Of a stretch of 64,000 nt of DNA, positions 47,414 through 56,316 are shown piece by piece. The stretch comes from Acinetobacter shaoyimingii (GTDB taxonomy: Bacteria; Pseudomonadota; Gammaproteobacteria; Pseudomonadales; Moraxellaceae), in assembly GCF_011578045.1 (NCBI RefSeq), contig NZ_CP049801.1, forward strand, positions 682,001-746,000. The letters run 5' to 3'. Position 1 is the stretch's first letter. Each line of letters begins with the position of its first letter. Made by a program: the position numbers and the translations under genes. A model generated the notes under the pieces. That model was not told the origin of the DNA. It ran no database searches and worked only from the letters and a program-made list of their open reading frames with translations.

Positions 47414-48313
47414 ATGACAACAGATGATAAAAAATCTTCAACAGCAAAAACTACTACTGAAGGCAACCAAGTTACTCAAAAAATTACTCGAAAAGTACAA
47501 TTTTTTTTACTTTTTTGGGTTGCTGAAAAAGATAAGGCTAAGAATTTATTTCAAGAGGCTGCTCAAACAAGAAATATTATATTAAAAACAGAGCCTTGGT
47601 ATGACCCTTTAATACATAAAGTACATCTCCCTGATATTACTAACTTTAGTAGTATCCAAAAAGCAATCGATTATTGGGTGAATTTTTATGGAGGAGAAAC
47701 AAAAGCAGCAGTAAAAGAAGTGAGTTTTTTTTCACATGCTGCTACTCAAGGACCACTTATTTACAATGCTTATCAGTTTGATCCTAAGGAAATACTTATT
47801 TTAGTTGAATCTGGTAAACATCAACAGATGCTTGAGTCTGAATGGGCAAAATTAAAATATTATTGGGCAAATGGAGAAACAAGATTAAACTTCTTTGGTT
47901 GTAATACAGCAAAGTTAGATGCAAAAACAAAAAAATATGAAAAGGCTTTTGCTCGAAAAATATCTGCATATAAAAATTGTCAAAATGTCGTTGTAGCAGG
48001 ACAACCAAGTTCGTCTTATCCGTCATTTTTGCCAGATCTAAGAATAACTGCAGAGCATATTGCTGTACATAAAGGTATTGGTTGGGATTATGCACCTACT
48101 TTCATGGTAGCAAGTGAAGGTGATAATGGTCTTAAAGCTATCACTACACGTAACGCTAAAATATTAACGATGAAATTTTTCAAAAATAAATTGCGTTTAA
48201 AAGATGATTTTCAATCTATTTTTAATGATTATCGAACAACACGGAATTCTGCCAAAACACCTGAATTAGCCAAGGTTCACGAATGGAATAAGTTAGGATA
48301 TCGCTACCGATGA
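47414..48313 (+). CDS. Putative T6SS cargo effector with clan-CD cysteine-peptidase-like motifs
   Basis: Not recognised; 299 residues from ATG 47414, no signal peptide. Two blocks fit clan CD (caspase/gingipain/DUF4347-type) proteins: a hydrophobic strand ending in His (VSFFSHAATQGP, H108) and a second ending in Gly-Cys (LNFFGCNTAK, C163). A third strand follows (NVVVAGQPSSSYP). The spacing of 55 residues is usual for the His/Cys dyad. A Thr/Lys-rich N-terminus (residues 1-28) could be the part contacting the VgrG tail. It starts 9 bp after that tail and its stop overlaps a lipoprotein gene, the usual effector/immunity layout. Protease function is inference. Confidence 0.7.
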   Translation: MTTDDKKSSTAKTTTEGNQVTQKITRKVQFFLLFWVAEKDKAKNLFQEAAQTRNIILKTEPWYDPLIHKVHLPDITNFSSIQKAIDYWVNFYGGETKAAVKEVSFFSHAATQGPLIYNAYQFDPKEILILVESGKHQQMLESEWAKLKYYWANGETRLNFFGCNTAKLDAKTKKYEKAFARKISAYKNCQNVVVAGQPSSSYPSFLPDLRITAEHIAVHKGIGWDYAPTFMVASEGDNGLKAITTRNAKILTMKFFKNKLRLKDDFQSIFNDYRTTRNSAKTPELAKVHEWNKLGYRYR

Positions 48314-48990
48314 ATAGATTTAAACATTTATCAAGCATAATAATTTTATTTTTTATAATAGGATGTAGTCCAATGAATGGACCAAATAACGTCACTTATG
48401 AGTTTAATATTGATCCTGCTGTAGATTTAAGTGGTTTAAGAGTAAACTTATATATTTATGGTAAAAGTACAGGATCATCCTGGTATAGCTATGACAAAAT
48501 TATAACAGTAATTGATAAAGGTAAAGTTTTAGATAAAAATTTCAAAGATAATACTGATATTTCTTACATAATCGAGGCTGTTGATACTAAACGAGGACAT
48601 TATTTTTACTATGATGATCCCTATGAACATGATGGTTTACGTACAGATTATATTCGAACATTTATTTTTTCTGATGACATGGTGAAACAAATCACTCATA
48701 TTATTAGAAATCAGTATGAAAGTGATGCAGTCTATGAAAAGAATCTTCACTATGTTGAAAATAAAGATAATAAAAAATTAGAATTTTTTCATCCTAAGAT
48801 AAGCAAATATCATATGTCTCAACCAGCACAGGAATGGCTAGATAAAGAAGTAGAAATAATGGGATTTGAAGGTTTAAAAACTGGACCTAAAATCAAAGAG
48901 AAAGATATTCTTCGTTTAAAGAATATTACAGATGCCCAAAAACAAGAATTGATTAAAATCCATAGTCAGCTTAAGTTTAATGATCCTTGA
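48310..48990 (+). CDS. Lipoprotein, candidate immunity protein
   Basis: 226 residues with a lipoprotein signal ending in IIGC (C19); Ser at +2 predicts outer-membrane sorting. The mature part begins with a beta-sandwich-like region (VTYEFNIDPAVDLSGLRVNLYIYG) and ends in charged helices. Not recognised. It overlaps the effector candidate by ATGA, and periplasmic lipoproteins are common immunity proteins for T6SS effectors acting in the periplasm. That role is inference from context only. Very AT-rich. Confidence 0.7.
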   Translation: MNRFKHLSSIIILFFIIGCSPMNGPNNVTYEFNIDPAVDLSGLRVNLYIYGKSTGSSWYSYDKIITVIDKGKVLDKNFKDNTDISYIIEAVDTKRGHYFYYDDPYEHDGLRTDYIRTFIFSDDMVKQITHIIRNQYESDAVYEKNLHYVENKDNKKLEFFHPKISKYHMSQPAQEWLDKEVEIMGFEGLKTGPKIKEKDILRLKNITDAQKQELIKIHSQLKFNDP

Positions 48991-49083
48991 ATTGAATATT
49001 GTTTTTATTTGTCATTAATTCGTGATAATTTTATTGTGAAATTGATATTTCAGTATTTAATTTAATGCAGAATATAGATAAAT

Positions 49084-49497
49084 ATGATGAATAAAATTAT
49101 TTTAAGCAGTATCTTATCTTTAATTTCAATATTATCTTTTTCTATTGTAAATCGTGATTGCTCATCTAATCTTTATGGTATTTTTTCTATTTGGTTAATG
49201 GAAACAACTGGGTTCCATGAATATAGTTTTTTTATTCACGGATTTTTGATTAATTTTTTTATTTTATGTATTTTTTATTTTTTATTTTTTTATTTTTTTA
49301 AAAGAAAAATATCAAATAAATTGATTTTTATTCTTGTTATAACTTTAGCAGGTCTTTGTGTACACTTTGTATTTAAAACCGTTGTAAGAATACATATGGA
49401 TTCGAGAAATTTAGTTCCTAAAGAATTTCTAGAAGACACAATTGATAGAAAAGTAACATTTTTCATGATCAATAGGGATATGGAGTGTCGTGAGTAA
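49084..49497 (+). CDS. Small membrane protein of the effector island
   Basis: 137 residues with three hydrophobic segments (about residues 4-22, 50-72 and 78-98), the middle one extremely Phe-rich, and a polar C-terminal tail of about 35 residues. Not recognised. Same strand as and 93 bp after the lipoprotein gene, so perhaps a second immunity component or an unrelated passenger. Among the most AT-rich genes in the window, which suggests transfer. Confidence 0.6.
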   Translation: MMNKIILSSILSLISILSFSIVNRDCSSNLYGIFSIWLMETTGFHEYSFFIHGFLINFFILCIFYFLFFYFFKRKISNKLIFILVITLAGLCVHFVFKTVVRIHMDSRNLVPKEFLEDTIDRKVTFFMINRDMECRE

Positions 49498-49576
49498 ACT
49501 TTTATCAGTTTGTAAAATAGAACTGATTTTTAAATGAATATAATACAGCTTATACAAAAATTAATAGTATCAATAG

Positions 49577-49608
49577 TAAAAAGCCCAATCATTACTGATT
49601 GGGCTTTT
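49577..49608. terminator. Bidirectional terminator between the island and polA
   Basis: Stem AAAAAGCCCAATCA/TGATTGGGCTTTTT with a 4-nt loop; A and T runs on either side let it serve polA (minus) and the island (plus). Confidence 0.93.
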
Positions 49609-49622
49609 TCGAATTTTAGGGT

Positions 49623-52388
49623 TTAATGCGCTTCATCCCAATTTAGACCTTTACCGACTTCAACCACTAAAGGCACAGACAGTTTCACAACACTTTGCAT
49701 CGTTTCAGCAATTTTCACTGCCAATTCATCTGCAATGGCTTCATCCACTTCAAATACCAATTCATCGTGTACTTGCAGGAGTAATTTAGCTTGGTCTTTT
49801 GGCAAGATTTTATCGACTTCAATCATGGCCATTTTAATGATTTCTGCCGCAGAACCTTGTAGTGGCGCATTAATCGCAGCACGTTCAGCCGCTTTACGAA
49901 TCATCATATTGCGTGCGTCGATGTCTGGTGTATATAGACGACGACCCGTAATGGTTTCCACATAACCTTGTTCCAGAGCGACTTGACGGGTACGTTGCAT
50001 ATACTCGTAAATACCTGGGTAACGATGGAAATATTGCTTAATATAGTTTTGAGATTCTTCACGGGTAAAACCAAGCTGACGAATCAAACCGAATTCAGAC
50101 ATACCATAGAGTAAACCGAAGTTCACCGCTTTGGCTTGACGACGTTGATCATGAGTCACATCTTCAAGGGCAACATTCAACACTTCAGCCGCAGTACGAC
50201 GGTGCACGTCCTGACCATGGTTAAAGGCATCGACCAACGCTTCATCTTGAGAGAAATGCGCCATTAGACGTAATTCAATTTGTGAATAATCGGCTGCCAG
50301 TAATACGCGACCCTTCGGTGCAATAAACGCTTTACGAATTTGGCGACCAATTTCTTCACGCACTGGAATGTTCTGTAAGTTAGGATCGGTTGAAGACAAA
50401 CGACCAGTTGCAGTCAACGCTTGATGATAACTGGTATGTACACGATGCGTACCATCATTGGCTTGTTTCAACAAACCATCGGTATAAGTGCTTTTCAGCT
50501 TAGTTAAACCACGATATTCCAGAATCAATTGTGCAATTGGATGATCAATTTTTTCTAAAATGCTTTCACTGGTACTGTACTGACCCGTTGCGGTTTTCTT
50601 GCCACCTTTGATTCCCATTTTTTCAAATAGGATTTCACCGACTTGTTTTGGTGAGCTGACGTTAAAGCTTTCACCTGCAATCTCAATAATCTGTTTTTCA
50701 AGATTTTGAATGGTTTCAGAGAACTCATTGCCCAATTGATCTAAAAAGGCTAAGTCGAGCTCAATGCCATTTTCTTCCATCGACGTTAAAACAGATGCAG
50801 TCGGCATTTCAACCTTATGCAAAATATCAATTAACGGTGCTGTTTCTTTCAGTTTACGGTCGAGCACTTCATACAAACGATACGTCACATGCGCATCTTC
50901 AGCGGCATAGTGTGCTGCAGTTTCAATCTCAATCTGATTAAAGGTTTTTTGTTTTGCACCTTTACCTGCAACCTGCTCAAATGTTGTGGTGAGATGGCTC
51001 AAGTAAACACGAGCAACATCATCCATACCATGACGTGTTGCCACTGCATTTAAAACATAAGATGCCAGCATGGTATCGAAATACCAACCTTGCAGATGAA
51101 TGCCATGATTTTCCAAAATATGCGCATCGTATTTTAAGTGATGACCAATTTTTTCAACTTGTGGATTTTCAAGAATTGGTTTGATTTGTGCGATGACATC
51201 ATCACGATTCAGCTGTTCAGGTGCACCTTCATAATCATGCGCAAGGGGAACGTAGTAGGCATCCTTGGCATCAAACGCCACCGAAAAGCCAACCATTTCA
51301 GCCACACGATAATCCAAGCTTGTCGTCTCTGTATCAAAAGCAAAACGTGTTGCCGTGCTGAAACGTTTAAAGAAGTTTTCCCAATCTGCTGTAGTTAACA
51401 CAGTATGATAAGTCGCTTGACCGAGTTGATCATCGACACTAGTTGAAACTGCTTGATCTTCGATGACATTTTCTGATGGTGCCTGAGCACTTTGTTCAAT
51501 GACTTGAGAGGTCTTTTTATAAGCTGAATTATTTGGATTGTTTGGATGATCAAGCGATTGCAACTGATTTCGGAATTCTAGTTCGGTATAAAGACGACGA
51601 AGTTCAGGCACATTTGGATCACAGAGTTTTAAATCGTCATAAGTGAGATTGAGTTCTAAATCACAAACAATACTTGCCAACTGATGATCGAGTGTAATGC
51701 CTTCAACATTGTCTTTGAGGCTTTGACCTACTTTGCCTTTAATCTTGTCAACGTTTTCTAAGATGCCGCCAATTGAACCATATTCGGTTAGAAGCTTTGC
51801 TGCGGTTTTCGCGCCGACACCTGGCACACCCATAATGCCATCAGAGGCATCTCCCATGAGGGTTAAATAATCAATAATTTGATTTGGCCAAACACCAAAT
51901 TTTTCAAAGACACCATTCACATCCATAGGTTTGTCTTTAAAACTGTCTTCTAGCGTGACTTTGTCTGTGACCAACTGTGCCATGTCTTTGTCGCCAGTTG
52001 AGATCAGGACTTGATGACCTTCTTTCTCAGCACGCTTTGCCAATGTGCCAATGATGTCATCGGCTTCTGCGCCAGGAAGAACATGCAAAGGAATACCTAA
52101 GGCACGGATTAGATTATGCAAATAAGGAATTTGTTCGGCTAAGTCTTCAGGCATACTTGGACGATCACCTTTATAAATCGGTGATAGTACGTGACGAAAT
52201 GTTGGTTCTGGTGTATCAAAAATCACCGCCATATGTGTGGGTTGCACACGACGCATCAGTTTTTGAATCGCAGAAATCGCACCACGAATCGCATTGGTGT
52301 GTAAACCAGTTGAGGTGGTTAACGGTGGCAGTGCATGGTAAGCACGAAATAAAAAATATGACCCATCGACCAAGACAAATGGTGGCAT
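49623..52388 (-). CDS. polA: DNA polymerase I
   Basis: 921 residues. It has an N-terminal 5'-3' exonuclease (about 1-290, VDGSYFLFRAYHALPPL, GDKDMAQLV, MGDASDGIMGVPGVGAKTAAK). The 3'-5' proofreading domain has intact acidic residues (RFAFDTETTSLD, HHLKYDAH, YAAEDAHVTYRL), so proofreading should be active. The polymerase domain has motif A (LLAADYSQIELRLMAH), motif B (RRQAKAVNFGLLYGMS) and motif C (LQVHDELVFEV). Single gene, repair and Okazaki-fragment processing. The flanking genes are accessory on the right side of the island. Confidence 0.98.
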   Translation of the reverse strand: MPPFVLVDGSYFLFRAYHALPPLTTSTGLHTNAIRGAISAIQKLMRRVQPTHMAVIFDTPEPTFRHVLSPIYKGDRPSMPEDLAEQIPYLHNLIRALGIPLHVLPGAEADDIIGTLAKRAEKEGHQVLISTGDKDMAQLVTDKVTLEDSFKDKPMDVNGVFEKFGVWPNQIIDYLTLMGDASDGIMGVPGVGAKTAAKLLTEYGSIGGILENVDKIKGKVGQSLKDNVEGITLDHQLASIVCDLELNLTYDDLKLCDPNVPELRRLYTELEFRNQLQSLDHPNNPNNSAYKKTSQVIEQSAQAPSENVIEDQAVSTSVDDQLGQATYHTVLTTADWENFFKRFSTATRFAFDTETTSLDYRVAEMVGFSVAFDAKDAYYVPLAHDYEGAPEQLNRDDVIAQIKPILENPQVEKIGHHLKYDAHILENHGIHLQGWYFDTMLASYVLNAVATRHGMDDVARVYLSHLTTTFEQVAGKGAKQKTFNQIEIETAAHYAAEDAHVTYRLYEVLDRKLKETAPLIDILHKVEMPTASVLTSMEENGIELDLAFLDQLGNEFSETIQNLEKQIIEIAGESFNVSSPKQVGEILFEKMGIKGGKKTATGQYSTSESILEKIDHPIAQLILEYRGLTKLKSTYTDGLLKQANDGTHRVHTSYHQALTATGRLSSTDPNLQNIPVREEIGRQIRKAFIAPKGRVLLAADYSQIELRLMAHFSQDEALVDAFNHGQDVHRRTAAEVLNVALEDVTHDQRRQAKAVNFGLLYGMSEFGLIRQLGFTREESQNYIKQYFHRYPGIYEYMQRTRQVALEQGYVETITGRRLYTPDIDARNMMIRKAAERAAINAPLQGSAAEIIKMAMIEVDKILPKDQAKLLLQVHDELVFEVDEAIADELAVKIAETMQSVVKLSVPLVVEVGKGLNWDEAH

Positions 52389-52554
52389 CGAAACCTTCCT
52401 TATGCAAATAACGGTTTTATTGTACGTGATTTTTTTGTATTACGCTGAAACTTGATGATGACCAAGGTTACCGAATCTCTGTCGAATTTAGCAAAATACT
52501 GAAACAAGCTGTTGTATCATGCAGAGTATAAAAGGAAAGTTGAAATAAGATCAT

Positions 52555-55296
52555 ATGTTTAAAGGACAAAACGAAATCCGCATGATGTGGTTAATGGTGC
52601 TGATGATTGTCGGTATTGGGGCCTGGTTTTTAAACGTCCATGCTTTGGCTTATCTATGTGGAATCGCTCTAATCGTCAGTGTGATTCAGTATGTCGATGC
52701 GATTGAAAAACCCACACAGTCAATGGCCCAACAAGGTCAAGTTAAGCTGACGCATACGTCTCGTATTCCCTTGTATATAGCGTCTATTGTGGCTGTGGTT
52801 GGGGGCTTTTTACATTTAAGTGGGATGATGGCACTTGGAATTACACTATGGGTGTTTTTCTTTTTAAGGTGGTTGCGCCGTTTAGAAAATAATTTAAATA
52901 CTTTGCAATCCAAATTAAAACACTCGACTCAGATGCCTTTAGACTCACATCCTGATCTTCAACAAACAACCAATTTATCGTCACAAGCCGTAGGTCATAC
53001 AACAGAATCATCTTCAAATGAAATTGGATTGCAACAGCAAATTCAACAATGGCTGTTTACAGGTAATCCTGTGTTAAAAGTGGCGATTCTGATTCTTGTC
53101 ATTGGTGTGATCTTACTGCTCAGATTTGCAACTGAGCATTGGCAATTGAGCCTTGCATTTAAATTGACAATTGTCGCGGGTGTCAGTGCTTTAGTCACGA
53201 TTCTGGGTTATCTACTCATTCTAAAAAATCGTAGTTTTGCACTTGCGCTTGAAGGATTGGGGCTAGCAGGCTTATTCCTGACCTTATTTTTTGCCTATTA
53301 CAATCACGTGATTCCATCATTATTTGGTGCTGGGCTGTGCTTTATTGTGATTATGGCCATCACCTTGTATTTAAGTTTAAAACAACAAGCCATTGAACTG
53401 GCCTTGATGGCAATGTTGATTGCCTATATTGCACCGTTCACTTTGCCTGTTCGTGATGCCACAGCCGTTGAATTGGTCACTTATTATTTAGTTATTAACA
53501 TTGCTGTTGCGATTTTAAGTACTTTAAGACCGTGGAAAATACTTAATCAAATTGCATTTTTGGCAACCACCGTCATTGGCGGTATGTATGCCATCATTCA
53601 TGGTTATGTGCATGAACGGAACATGATGACGATTTTAGTCATTGCACATACGGCTATTTTTGTTTGGCTGAGTTTTCGCTTCAGTCAACTCATTGCCAAA
53701 TCAGATATTGAACAATTTAAACTGAAACCTGCCTTAGATATTGCCCTAATTTTTAGCGCACCGATCGTGGGATATATCTTTATTTATCTGATGTATTTTC
53801 ATGAAACCACATGGCAAGCGGGTATGAGTTTAGGGTTTGCTGTGGTCTATGCAGGCTTGTATCAACTGGCGAAGAAAAATCAGTCGATTGGACTAATTTC
53901 CCAAAGCTATTTTAGTTTAATGCTGATCTTTTTAGCGTTGATTCCTCCAATATTATTGCCTGATCAATGGAGCGTCATGGGTTGGGCGATTGAAGGTGCA
54001 TTGATTTACCTCATCGCTTTATACCGAGCATCTGTGATTAGTCGATATTTAGCGATGGGGCTATTGATTGTTGCAGGGCTTTCAAGTCTCTACTATCTTG
54101 TTGACTCAACTGAATTCCCAACCATGATGTTCTGGGTGCTCAGCCTTAGTTATTTGACCGTGGTTCTGGGCGCAAATGCTATTCGCAGATTTAGAGAGCA
54201 ATTGTCGTTTATTAGCATCTTATTTTTAAGTATGTTGATGTTGTCTGCATGCATCATGTTGATTTTCTTGCTTCTAGATTATTTTTCTGGGGCAACGCAA
54301 TTTGTGCATACTCTAATGATCGTGGCAGTTGTTTATTTCGTATTGAATGAATGCATGATCCGTTCGCGAGCAACGTGGTCATGGTTATTGCCTAAATGGT
54401 TTGCACTGGTTCCTTTGCTGGTTTTTGCCTTATGTATTGTCCTTGAATCCAGTCAAAATGGCGTTATTGTATGGCACTCAGCTTTTGAGCGGATTGAGTT
54501 TTTATTGGCATGTCTATTGATGACAGGGGCGTGGCTCCGACCGATGCTGGGTGTGCGAGCTGAAAAAGAGTGGGTGAGTTTAGGCACACTATTTTCTCTG
54601 GCTTTGGCAAGTTTAGCCCTGATTCCTCAGATGCCGTTTATTAGTGTGGTGATCTTGCCACTGATCTTTTGTGCATGGAGTTATAAACAAACAACCTCAG
54701 CAGATTGGCAAATCTTCTGGCAAACACGCAGTACCTTATTGCTTATGATGCTTTGGATCATTTGTTCACAGCTCTTTTCACAGCAAGCCTTTCAGGGCTA
54801 TTTATTACCTATTTTGAATCCGTTTGATGTGGTGAGCTTAGCTGTTTTGGCTGGTTTTATTTGGGTGCTGACTTTACAAATGAAGCATGGTCTGGACAAG
54901 GGTATTGTGGCGGTATTGATGGTGCTGAGTTTACTGTGGCTCAGTAGTTATATAGTCTTACGTGCTTTACATGTGTATTGGGGAACGCCGTATAACGATT
55001 TGGCATTGTGGGACAATGCTGTGGTGCAACTGAGTCTGACTTTGCTCTGGGTCAGTTTGGCATTTGTCACCATGAGTTTAGCGAGTCGAAGAAAATTACG
55101 CCCGATGTGGATTTTAGGGGGCAGTATTTTGGCGGTGGTGACTTTAAAACTGGTGCTGTTTGATCTGTCTCATGTCGGTACGATCATGCGGGTTTTATCG
55201 TTCTTAGGCGCAGGTGGAATCATGCTGATCATTGCTTATATCGCACCGATGCCTGAATCAGATCAACACCTTATTTCTAAATCTAATGAAACATGA
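52555..55296 (+). CDS. DUF2339 multi-pass membrane protein
   Basis: 913 residues with more than 20 predicted hydrophobic helices and a cytoplasm-like hydrophilic stretch at about 120-160 (Ser/Gln-rich). The sequence around WLFTGNPVLKVAILILVIGVILLLRFATEHW is the DUF2339 hallmark just before the helical bundle. Function of this family is unknown. It is divergent from polA with about 165 bp between the starts and ends at a bidirectional terminator. Confidence 0.85.
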   Translation: MFKGQNEIRMMWLMVLMIVGIGAWFLNVHALAYLCGIALIVSVIQYVDAIEKPTQSMAQQGQVKLTHTSRIPLYIASIVAVVGGFLHLSGMMALGITLWVFFFLRWLRRLENNLNTLQSKLKHSTQMPLDSHPDLQQTTNLSSQAVGHTTESSSNEIGLQQQIQQWLFTGNPVLKVAILILVIGVILLLRFATEHWQLSLAFKLTIVAGVSALVTILGYLLILKNRSFALALEGLGLAGLFLTLFFAYYNHVIPSLFGAGLCFIVIMAITLYLSLKQQAIELALMAMLIAYIAPFTLPVRDATAVELVTYYLVINIAVAILSTLRPWKILNQIAFLATTVIGGMYAIIHGYVHERNMMTILVIAHTAIFVWLSFRFSQLIAKSDIEQFKLKPALDIALIFSAPIVGYIFIYLMYFHETTWQAGMSLGFAVVYAGLYQLAKKNQSIGLISQSYFSLMLIFLALIPPILLPDQWSVMGWAIEGALIYLIALYRASVISRYLAMGLLIVAGLSSLYYLVDSTEFPTMMFWVLSLSYLTVVLGANAIRRFREQLSFISILFLSMLMLSACIMLIFLLLDYFSGATQFVHTLMIVAVVYFVLNECMIRSRATWSWLLPKWFALVPLLVFALCIVLESSQNGVIVWHSAFERIEFLLACLLMTGAWLRPMLGVRAEKEWVSLGTLFSLALASLALIPQMPFISVVILPLIFCAWSYKQTTSADWQIFWQTRSTLLLMMLWIICSQLFSQQAFQGYLLPILNPFDVVSLAVLAGFIWVLTLQMKHGLDKGIVAVLMVLSLLWLSSYIVLRALHVYWGTPYNDLALWDNAVVQLSLTLLWVSLAFVTMSLASRRKLRPMWILGGSILAVVTLKLVLFDLSHVGTIMRVLSFLGAGGIMLIIAYIAPMPESDQHLISKSNET

Positions 55297-55311
55297 TGAC
55301 TGGCTAAATAT

Positions 55312-55346
55312 AAAAAAGTCCCTGTATTGAAACAGGGACTTTTTTT
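55312..55346. terminator. Bidirectional terminator
   Basis: Stem AAAAGTCCCTGT/ACAGGGACTTTT with a short loop, flanked by A and T runs, between the convergent DUF2339 and mscS-family genes. Confidence 0.92.
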
Positions 55347-55384
55347 AAAACATGTTTTAAAGCGAATGCTCTTGGATTGATCAC

Positions 55385-56308
55385 TTAGCCATTTTTAGGT
55401 TCGCGTTTGATTTCTTTTTCATTTGCGTATTGATCAATTTCTTCATCGGTTAATGCAGTTTGCGGTGGACGATCGACAAAGCCCATTTTCGGTACGGGGA
55501 TTTCAATTTCATTTTCAACGAAGCCATTACGAATACGTTCTTGCATTTCATCTCGCACTTTTAAAAAGTTACCTTGTTTGCACCACACAGCAAAGAGTAA
55601 TTCAATAGACGACTCACGAAAGGCTGTGACGGTCACAGCAGGCTTAGGGTCGGCGAGAACCAAAGGGTAGGAGTTCGCAACTTTGAGCAAGACTTCACGG
55701 ACTTTAATAATATCCTCATGGAAATTGATCGCAAGGGTAATCGGGATGCGTCGTATTGGATATTTGGACAGGTTATGTACTGGGGCTCGAATGAGTTGTT
55801 CATTCGGTAAACGCACATAAACATTATCCTGCGTTAAAAGTTTTACAGACAGCAAGTCAATTGAGATCACTTCACCTTCAATGGTATGTCCACGAATAAG
55901 CGTGATCTGAATGGTGTCGCCAATTTCAAATGAACCTTCACCAATTAAGAACAAACCACTAATTAAGTTGGTTGCAGAGGTCTGAGAAGCGAAACCCAAA
56001 GCCACAGTTAAGATACCCGCAGCACCAATAAAGACACTGAGTTTAAAGCCAGCTTCCTTAAGGCTTGCCATAACAAAAATAATAAAAATAAAGTAAAAAA
56101 TACCACGACGCCACACCAGTCGCTGATGGGCATTAAAACGATTTCCAATGGTGCGAATAAAGGTGTTGGACACCACGCGTGCAAAAATAAACCCGATAAA
56201 ACACAGCACAATTGCAATTAAAATTTCAGTCAGGCGATCGGTATTAATATTGGTAAAGATGCCTTTTATACTGTTCGTGACATCTTGAGTAATATCTGTT
56301 TTTGCCAT
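55385..56308 (-). CDS. MscS-family mechanosensitive channel
   Basis: 307 residues: three N-terminal hydrophobic helices (about 25-48, 70-88, 92-115). The pore-lining third helix is the Gly/Ala-rich FIGAAGILTVALGFASQTSATNLISG region (first 20 residues near 92). The beta domain follows with FEIGDTIQI...GEVISIDLLSVKL and N-E-Q-L-I-type residues (LPNEQLI), and a mixed alpha/beta C-domain ends the protein. It releases osmolytes under hypo-osmotic shock. It follows the DUF432-like gene by 8 bp, so the two are co-transcribed. Confidence 0.9.
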   Translation of the reverse strand: MAKTDITQDVTNSIKGIFTNINTDRLTEILIAIVLCFIGFIFARVVSNTFIRTIGNRFNAHQRLVWRRGIFYFIFIIFVMASLKEAGFKLSVFIGAAGILTVALGFASQTSATNLISGLFLIGEGSFEIGDTIQITLIRGHTIEGEVISIDLLSVKLLTQDNVYVRLPNEQLIRAPVHNLSKYPIRRIPITLAINFHEDIIKVREVLLKVANSYPLVLADPKPAVTVTAFRESSIELLFAVWCKQGNFLKVRDEMQERIRNGFVENEIEIPVPKMGFVDRPPQTALTDEEIDQYANEKEIKREPKNG

Positions 56309-56316
56309 GTTGCCCC

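Noticed and set aside
47084-49497. Complete T6SS locus
   Set aside because: Only a VgrG tail and cargo-like genes are present; no hcp, tssB/C, clpV, PAAR or membrane-complex genes occur in the window.
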